64,000 bases of DNA from Ignavibacteria bacterium (GTDB lineage: Bacteria > Bacteroidota > Ignavibacteria > Kapaibacteriales > UBA4661), in NCBI GenBank assembly GCA_014654705.1, contig JACVZY010000027.1:1-64000 (forward strand), in the 5' to 3' direction. The notes under the pieces are model-generated. The model saw only the letters and a list, made by a program, of their open reading frames with translations. It was not told the DNA's origin and did no database searches. A program made the position numbers and the translations under genes. Below, piece by piece: positions 58,863 to 64,000 of the stretch (its first letter is position 1; the number at the start of each line of letters is the position of its first letter).

Positions 58863-60368
58863 TTAGTCGCCACTTTCACCATTTATTGCTTTGAGCATTT
58901 TCAGCAGACCGGGATAGGAAATTCCAAGATGCCGCGCAGCCTTTGTTTTATTGCCATTATATTTCTGCAACACCTCGCGGATAAGCCGTGCTTTAACGCC
59001 ATCTAATTCATCAAACGTTCCTTCGCGGAAAGTGCTGTGCATAAAAGCTATTTCACTGCCCGTATCTTCTCGTAATGCAGATGAGGAGCTACTTTTCTGA
59101 GGTTGCTCAATCCATGTTGCGACATCGCGCTCGTCGGAATGTTCACCGAATAGACACCAGCGACGAATTACGTTGGAAAGTTGACGGATATTCCCTTCCC
59201 AGCGCTGTTGTTTGAGAACATTCATTACCACAGTAGGTATAGGAACTGCGGAAATTCCAAGCTGCTGTTCATATAATTTGACAAAATGCGCAGTGAGCAC
59301 AGGAAGGTCATCGAGACGCTCCCGAAGCGGTGGCAGGACAAGTTCGACAGCCGCAAGCCGATGATACAAATCCAAGCGTAAAAACCCACCTTCGATAGCC
59401 TCGCTGATAATACGATTAGTGGAGCAAAGGATTTGCACATCTATTGACTTTGCATCAGCAGCGCCGACACGACGTATCATTTGCGACTCCACGACGCGGA
59501 GCAGTTTTGCTTGGAGGGCAAGTGGTATTTCGGTCAATTCATCCAAAAAAATAATCCCGCCATTTGCGACCTCAAAAAGCCCTGCACGAGCTTCACTTGC
59601 TCCGGTAAAGGCTCCTTTTTCATATCCAAAAAGCTCTGATTCAAAGAGTGATGGCGAAAGAGCAGCACAGTTCACCGCCACAAAAGGCTTGTTTGCACGT
59701 GTACCATGCTGCCGGATGTACTGCGCCATCATTTCTTTACCGGTGCCGCTTTCTCCACGAATAAGAGCATTGATACTATGCTGCCCGACTTTATCGGCTT
59801 GAGCAAGGCATTTTTGCAAAACCGAAGACTCACCAATAAGCCCTAACGTTTCAACTTTGATACGTTTATTGAGTTCGCGATGAAGAATAGTATTTTCAGT
59901 TTGCAAACGCTCACGAAACCGTTGATTTTCCTCTTCAAGGTCAAGCATTTTCACCGCTCGACCAACGGCGTGAAGTAATTCTCCTTCGCGATACGGTTTT
60001 TTCAGAAAATCGTCCACCCCCAAGCGCAAGGCACGAATAACAGAGGATTCGTCGGCATATCCCGTAACAATAATGAATTTACTGGATACGTTGCGTTTTT
60101 TACATTCTCCTATAAACTCCAATCCATCCATCACCGGTAGCTTTACATCACTAATAATGACATGGAATCGGCTTGTTTCCAATGCTTTGAGTGCTTTGTT
60201 TGCGGTAGGGAAGCCTTGCACGTCATAACCCTTACGCCGTAAAGTGGTCAAAATATTTTGCAGCGCAAACGTATCATCTTCCACTACCAGCACTGATGCT
60301 TGTTTGTCGGTAGATATTTCCGAGCTTGTGAAGTGAGAAGCATCGGGTGAAATTTGTTCGATAGTCAT
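58863..60368 (-). CDS. Sigma-54-dependent response regulator (NtrC type)
   Basis: A 501-residue regulator with an N-terminal receiver domain (phosphorylatable Asp74 in IISDVKLPVMDG), an AAA+ sigma-54 activation domain (Walker A RGESGTGKEMM, the sigma-54 contact loop YEKGAFTGAS, Walker B GGIIFLDELTEI, R-finger region) and a Fis-type helix-turn-helix (KARLIREVLQKYNGNKTKAARHLGISYPGLLKML). Once phosphorylated it would open sigma-54 promoters. It follows the kinase gene by 54 bases. The ATG is chosen over a TTG nine codons upstream. Its targets are unknown; divergently placed DUF4402 genes are the nearest candidates. Confidence 0.93.
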   Translation of the reverse strand: MTIEQISPDASHFTSSEISTDKQASVLVVEDDTFALQNILTTLRRKGYDVQGFPTANKALKALETSRFHVIISDVKLPVMDGLEFIGECKKRNVSSKFIIVTGYADESSVIRALRLGVDDFLKKPYREGELLHAVGRAVKMLDLEEENQRFRERLQTENTILHRELNKRIKVETLGLIGESSVLQKCLAQADKVGQHSINALIRGESGTGKEMMAQYIRQHGTRANKPFVAVNCAALSPSLFESELFGYEKGAFTGASEARAGLFEVANGGIIFLDELTEIPLALQAKLLRVVESQMIRRVGAADAKSIDVQILCSTNRIISEAIEGGFLRLDLYHRLAAVELVLPPLRERLDDLPVLTAHFVKLYEQQLGISAVPIPTVVMNVLKQQRWEGNIRQLSNVIRRWCLFGEHSDERDVATWIEQPQKSSSSSALREDTGSEIAFMHSTFREGTFDELDGVKARLIREVLQKYNGNKTKAARHLGISYPGLLKMLKAINGESGD

Positions 60369-60422
60369 AGAAATGAAGAAGATAGAAATTTTCAATCAAA
60401 GATTTGATAAGACCTAAATTTC

Positions 60423-61568
60423 TCACAACTCTGCGAGTGGAAGAATCATAACAGCTTCGGCTCCCCCGCCCTCGCGGTTGCGCATAACAATACCACCACC
60501 AGCTTTCTTGAGAAGTGAACGTGTCACCCACAGACCAAGCCCCGTGCCTTTACCTTGTTCTTTGGAGGTGACAAAGGCATCGAAAAGCCGACTTTCGACC
60601 TCAGCCGAAATGCCGGGACCGTTATCTTGTATAGTGATGATGCAATGCGACGTATCGGCTTCTGCCCGAAGCGAAATATGACGCTCTTTCTCTTCTGTAT
60701 TTTCAATTAATGCATCGCGAGCATTCATCAGTACGTTTGTGAGTGCCTGACTGAGTGCGGCATAGCTCAGTGCAACAGGACGGGTTTCTTCGACAACAAA
60801 TTTATACTCAATTCCATACAACTCCAATTGCTTCTTGTACAATCGCAACCAACCATCAACAACTTCGACGACATGACAGGTCTCATTTTCACCGGGAGTT
60901 CTCGCCGATATTAATAGGTCTGCGACAACCGCACGTGAATGAAGTGCCGCCCGAATAAGAAGATCAATATCTTCCTGTAACTCTTCGTGAGCTGGCATTA
61001 CATTCTCAAGAATGGCTTGTACACGTTCGGCAGCATTCAGGATTGCGCCAAGCGGGCTGTTTAATTCATGTGCTACACTACCAGCAATGGCACCGAGAGT
61101 GGCGAGTTTTTCGGTTTGAATGAGCGCTGCATTAGTTTCCACAATTTGCTGTTGTTGTCGTTTTAAGCGACGTTCCAAATGCAGAATACGCTCTCCCGCA
61201 CGAATGCACACCCGTAACTCGCTTTGGTCGAAAGGTTTGCCCAAAAAATCATCTGCACCTGCTTCCATACCAGCTATCATATCGGCTTTTTCAGTATTGG
61301 CTGTAAGAAGAATAAAGTAGATATACCGATCAAATGATGCGGCGCGAATGCGGTTACATAACTCCAATCCGTTCATGACAGGCATAGACCAATCGCTCAC
61401 AACAAGACTGATGTCGGATTGCAGGAGTATATTCCACGCCTCTTCACCGTCACGCGCCTGCACCACCGTATAACGCCATGAACGCAAAAAAGCGGAAAGG
61501 CTCAACCGAATTTCCTCGGCATCATCGACAATAAGAATTTTTTGACCACTTGTGCTTTCACGACTCAT
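60423..61568 (-). CDS. Hybrid receiver-histidine kinase
   Basis: A 381-residue soluble kinase with the receiver domain first (Asp59 in VVSDWSMPVMNG), a short coiled coil (about 130-155), then HisKA (phosphorylated His167 in GSVAHELNSPLGAI) and a complete HATPase domain (NVLMNARDALI, DNGPGI, GTGLGLWVTRSLLKKAGG). It has no transmembrane segment or sensor domain, so it is probably itself controlled through phosphorylation of the receiver by another kinase, and then passes phosphate to the sigma-54 regulator encoded next. No separate receptor kinase is in the window. Confidence 0.93.
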   Translation of the reverse strand: MSRESTSGQKILIVDDAEEIRLSLSAFLRSWRYTVVQARDGEEAWNILLQSDISLVVSDWSMPVMNGLELCNRIRAASFDRYIYFILLTANTEKADMIAGMEAGADDFLGKPFDQSELRVCIRAGERILHLERRLKRQQQQIVETNAALIQTEKLATLGAIAGSVAHELNSPLGAILNAAERVQAILENVMPAHEELQEDIDLLIRAALHSRAVVADLLISARTPGENETCHVVEVVDGWLRLYKKQLELYGIEYKFVVEETRPVALSYAALSQALTNVLMNARDALIENTEEKERHISLRAEADTSHCIITIQDNGPGISAEVESRLFDAFVTSKEQGKGTGLGLWVTRSLLKKAGGGIVMRNREGGGAEAVMILPLAEL

Positions 61569-62053
61569 GCGTACTCCTGTTTTAATATGCCTACTTTATA
61601 GTTATACAAAGTATAAAATTCTTCTACTTTTTATCGTTTTTGAAGTCCCACATAATTTTCTTCTATTTTGCACAAAAATCATGTAAATACTTAAAAAACA
61701 ATGAATTACAGATGATGCAGAACAGCCAATACCTTTTTGGCACACAAATGCCACTAGAGAGAATATCAACGACAATAAATGAAACAAAAAAGATACAGCT
61801 AACTACTTTTACAACAATATATTACGCAAGAAATATGCGCCGATTTAACCGAATTTACAGAAGCCCGCCAAGCACAGGATTCAACAAGACTTATGTTGGC
61901 AGTTACGGCAATAGCGCTGTTATCCAATCTTTTATAGCGGAACATTTGCTATCAATAAATATATGTAATTCATCGACAAAACCGTATAGAAACTCATAAA
62001 CAAACACAAATACTTTTCTCTTTTTTAACTCTCTTTCTTTTTGAGGTATTACC
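61569..62053. other. Divergent control region between the kinase and the DUF4402 genes
   Basis: The 485 bases are AT-rich and hold no convincing gene. Between the two divergent units an inverted repeat TGGCA/TGCCA (61738-61742 and 61749-61753) resembles a sigma-54 promoter shortened by one base (TGGCAC, five bases, TGCC). No exact TAnnTTTG element was found on either strand. The last 59 bases (from 61995) are the leader that is repeated before the second DUF4402 copy. Confidence 0.5.
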
Positions 62054-62542
62054 ATGAAACGCATCCTTTTCCTTCTCGCAGCAGTCGTCTTCGTTACGGC
62101 TCCTTTCTTGTCCTTCGCACAAAATAGTGCTTCGGAAAACGCCTTAGTCTCAGCGCGAGTTATCTCCTCTCTGAGCATCGCCAAAAACAAAGACCTTGAT
62201 TTTGGCAAAGTAGCCCAAGGTGTCGGCGCGGTAGCAATCGCCCCCGACAACACCAAAGCCGTCAAATTCACCATCACTGGTGAGCCGAGCGAAAGCATCA
62301 AAGTAACCTTCACTTCGCCAGCAAATCTTGTTTCCGGCTCGAACACACTTCCTTTCACCTCCAACGTCAAAGCCAACACTGCGGATGTCGTCGCAAGCGC
62401 TGCGGCTCTGACTTCTGGCTCAAATCTCAGCCTTGGCTCGGACGGCAAAGCCTACGTGTACTTGGGCGGTAGTATCAACGTCGGAGCAACACAACCTCGC
62501 GGCAGTTATACTGGTACTTTCGCCATCAACGTCGAGTATTAA
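62054..62542 (+). CDS. Exported DUF4402 protein, copy 1
   Basis: A 162-residue protein with a signal peptide (residues 1-22, ends SFAQ) and a beta-rich DUF4402 domain: VSARVISSLSIAKNKDLDFGKVAQG, VKFTITGEPSESIKVTF, and YVYLGGSINVGATQPRGSYTG plus TFAINVEY at the end. The fold resembles small pilin-like or surface subunits; the family has no proven function. GAGG lies about ten bases before the ATG. It is followed directly by a near-identical copy. Its product differs from copy 2 only at residues 119-120 (LS here, MD there). Confidence 0.92.
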   Translation: MKRILFLLAAVVFVTAPFLSFAQNSASENALVSARVISSLSIAKNKDLDFGKVAQGVGAVAIAPDNTKAVKFTITGEPSESIKVTFTSPANLVSGSNTLPFTSNVKANTADVVASAAALTSGSNLSLGSDGKAYVYLGGSINVGATQPRGSYTGTFAINVEY

Positions 62543-62603
62543 CATAAACAAACACAAATACTTTTTTCTTTTCTTTAACTCTCTTTCTTTTTGAGGTATT
62601 ACC

Positions 62604-63092
62604 ATGAAACGCATCCTTTTCCTTCTCGCAGCAGTCGTCTTCGTTACGGCTCCTTTCTTGTCCTTCGCACAAAATAGTGCTTCGGAAAACGCCTTAGTCT
62701 CAGCGCGAGTTATCTCCTCTCTGAGCATCGCCAAAAACAAAGACCTTGATTTTGGCAAAGTAGCCCAAGGTGTCGGCGCGGTAGCAATCGCCCCCGACAA
62801 CACCAAAGCCGTCAAATTCACCATCACTGGTGAGCCGAGCGAAAGCATCAAAGTAACCTTCACTTCGCCAGCAAATCTTGTTTCCGGCTCGAACACACTT
62901 CCTTTCACCTCCAACGTCAAAGCCAACACTGCGGATGTCGTCGCAAGCGCTGCGGCTCTCACTTCTGGCTCAAATATGGATTTAGGCTCGGATGGTAAAG
63001 CGTATGTGTACTTGGGCGGCAGCATCAACGTCGGAGCAACGCAGCCACGCGGCAGCTATACCGGTACTTTCGCTATCAACGTCGAATACTAA
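62604..63092 (+). CDS. Exported DUF4402 protein, copy 2
   Basis: A second 162-residue DUF4402 protein, equal to copy 1 except Met-Asp in place of Leu-Ser at residues 119-120. The first 356 coding bases are identical to copy 1, while the end has 22 base changes that are otherwise silent, so selection keeps the protein sequence. It has its own copy of the leader and ends at a strong terminator (63113-63148), so both copies may come from one mRNA starting before copy 1. Confidence 0.92.
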   Translation: MKRILFLLAAVVFVTAPFLSFAQNSASENALVSARVISSLSIAKNKDLDFGKVAQGVGAVAIAPDNTKAVKFTITGEPSESIKVTFTSPANLVSGSNTLPFTSNVKANTADVVASAAALTSGSNMDLGSDGKAYVYLGGSINVGATQPRGSYTGTFAINVEY

Positions 63093-63112
63093 AAGCATAC
63101 ACACCCTTCGGC

Positions 63113-63148
63113 ACGGCGTGGACGCGGATGGCGTTCACGCCGTTTTTA
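63113..63148 (+). terminator. Intrinsic terminator after the DUF4402 pair
   Basis: ACGGCGTG at 63113-63120 and ACGC at 63122-63125 pair with GCGT at 63131-63134 and CACGCCGT at 63136-63143, leaving one mismatch and a five-base loop; five or more T residues follow. Confidence 0.9.
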
Positions 63149-63186
63149 TTCCTACCATTTTACTGACGCTCTATTTTTATACCGCT

Positions 63187-63735
63187 ATGAAACCCATGAC
63201 TGCTTTTTCCCAGCTTGCTGTCTGTATGATGTGTGTAGGATTTTTTTTCATAACAGCACAGAACACAAGCCTCGCACAGCAGCAAATACCTACGGGAATA
63301 TCCGCAAATGCCCCTGCTCCACAAAACATTTTGTCGCTTTTGCGCATACAACGCCTTACAGACCTTGCTTGCGGCGTTACGATACTTGGTTTTCCCAAGG
63401 AAATTCGCTTTAGCGATGCGGCTGCTGCACGCTTTCGGATTATGGCTCCCCCTGCATCTGAAATTTTGGTAGCACTTGCTTTACCTCTACGGCTGCTTTG
63501 CGACAAGGCAGAAACCCCTTTAACCTTTGGTGCAGCCAGCGCTGCATGGTCTGAACGTGATTCTCCCTCACTGGGCGTTACCACTTTTAATCCGATGTTA
63601 CCACAACGCCTTAAAGTACCTGCATCGGGAGTCATCTTTATTTGGATTGGCTGTTCGGTGTCTCCCGCAAAAACATTGCGCAGTGGTCGCTATACCGCAT
63701 TAGTGCAGGTGGAAGCAACTCTGATGAATCGCTGA
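63187..63735 (+). CDS. Diverged DUF4402-like exported protein
   Basis: A 182-residue protein with a signal peptide (residues 1-30, ends SLAQ). The rest follows the DUF4402 layout: an early LLRIQRLTDLACGVTIL strand pair, a RFRIMAPPASEILVALALPLRL segment, and a Gly/Tyr ending RSGRYTALVQVEATL. Identity to the tandem pair is low, so the relationship is inferred from pattern. It lies past the terminator of the pair and should have its own promoter, which I could not find. It may be a minor or tip subunit if the pair are major subunits; this is speculative. Confidence 0.65.
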   Translation: MKPMTAFSQLAVCMMCVGFFFITAQNTSLAQQQIPTGISANAPAPQNILSLLRIQRLTDLACGVTILGFPKEIRFSDAAAARFRIMAPPASEILVALALPLRLLCDKAETPLTFGAASAAWSERDSPSLGVTTFNPMLPQRLKVPASGVIFIWIGCSVSPAKTLRSGRYTALVQVEATLMNR

Positions 63736-64000
63736 AATGAAAACGTATTCTTGCGCAGCAATTCAAACTTTATACACAATATGAATACTTTGTATTTGTT
63801 TTGCATACTGTGTGTTCATTTTGTGAGAATAAATAATTCTGCCTTTGAAAATCGAAGCTGCTATTTGACAAGCACTTACAGGAAAATCATACAGATATTC
63901 TTCTCTTGGCATGATGCTTGAATTTTCTAGGGTATAATAGTGAATGTACATCGTCAACGCGGTAATTCATTCATGATTACGTTGAATATTTTTTTACCAT
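63736..64000. other. AT-rich end of window, possible promoter region
   Basis: No credible gene begins here. Two promoter-like elements are visible on the plus strand: TGGCATGATGCTTGAA (63907-63922), a sigma-54-like match with one core base changed (GA for GC), and TATAAT (about 63933-63938) inside GGGTATAATAG. Both could serve a gene that starts beyond the window. Confidence 0.4.

Larger units (their letters stand above)
61995..63092 (+). repeat. Tandem duplication (leader plus DUF4402 gene, about 548/550 bases)
   Basis: Unit 1 runs 61995-62542, and unit 2 runs 62543-63092 with no gap. Each holds a pyrimidine-rich leader with TTGAGGTATTACC before the ATG and one 162-codon gene. The leaders differ by a two-base length change in the T/C tract. 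From just before the ATG to coding base 356 the copies are identical; the last 133 bases differ at 22 positions. Confidence 0.97.

Noticed and set aside
61640-61999. Open frame of 119 codons in the kinase/DUF4402 gap
   Set aside because: It starts with TTG, has no ribosome-binding site, is AT-rich with no domain, and overlaps the DUF4402 leader.
62420-63028. Antisense open frames of about 180-200 codons over both DUF4402 copies
   Set aside because: They repeat only because the sense genes are duplicated. The sense products have signal peptides and a recognised domain, and the silent changes conserve the sense frame only.
63763-63957. Open frame of 64 codons on the minus strand at the window end
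   Set aside because: Low-complexity AT-rich composition, no domain, and it covers promoter-like elements.

Overview
The window looks like chromosomal DNA of a Bacteroidota/FCB-group bacterium, probably close to the Kapaibacteriota, Ignavibacteria or Chlorobi side of that group. Four things point there: adjacent porU and porV genes of the type IX secretion system (T9SS); three secreted proteins with T9SS C-terminal sorting domains; promoters of the Bacteroidota form (-33 TTG, -7 TAnnTTTG) in front of two tRNAs and several genes; and an elongation factor P of the PGNLRAFYQ type that I associate with Chlorobi. The lineage is inferred from family knowledge, not from a search. No phage, insertion sequence, integrase or CRISPR array was seen.

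Layout. 1-3.8 kb (minus): a small T9SS cargo gene, then a tight run yiaA-like, cydB, ECF sigma factor, probable anti-sigma factor and Spy/CpxP-like protein. 4.0-13.0 kb: zinc metalloprotease, kdsD, two exported proteins, tRNA-Gln, prs, rplY and guanine deaminase. 13.1-19.4 kb (minus): a 1064-residue T9SS cargo protein, then an outer-membrane efflux protein and an HlyD-type adaptor with no inner-membrane transporter beside them. 19.7-25.3 kb (plus): ftsK, hslO and a small beta-barrel protein. 25.3-36.7 kb (minus): one giant gene for a 3802-residue T9SS protein made of delta-60 repeats, four modules of about 466 residues with FG-GAP repeats, IPT/TIG domains, leucine-rich repeats and a sorting domain. 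36.9-42.5 kb (minus): a long apparent operon tRNA-Cys, efp, accB, accC, GNAT, gcvH, ccmC-like and a duplicated membrane protein. 42.5-51.8 kb: rsh, a stand-alone DEDDy exonuclease, porU and porV. 51.8-58.7 kb: tdk with a degenerate zinc site, an FAD monooxygenase divergent from a TetR gene, miaA, pcm, a Tat-exported epimerase and ltaE. 58.9-63.7 kb: a sensor kinase and sigma-54 activator pair divergent from a tandem pair of DUF4402 genes and a third, diverged DUF4402-like gene.

How the genes work together. PorU and PorV would export, cleave and anchor the three cargo proteins, including the giant one. accB and accC make the biotin-carboxylase half of acetyl-CoA carboxylase. prs, guaD and tdk serve nucleotide metabolism; efp, rplY, miaA and the two tRNAs serve translation; rsh provides the stringent response. 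The kinase/activator pair next to small exported DUF4402 proteins may be a regulated surface-protein locus.

The strongest observations are: the four near-equal modules in the giant protein; the DUF4402 tandem repeat, whose first 356 coding bases are identical while the last 133 differ at 22 sites, almost all silent, which suggests partial gene conversion; loss of three of four zinc cysteines in thymidine kinase; an operator-like palindrome against a promoter between the monooxygenase and tetR; and a shared promoter form with a 20-base spacer.
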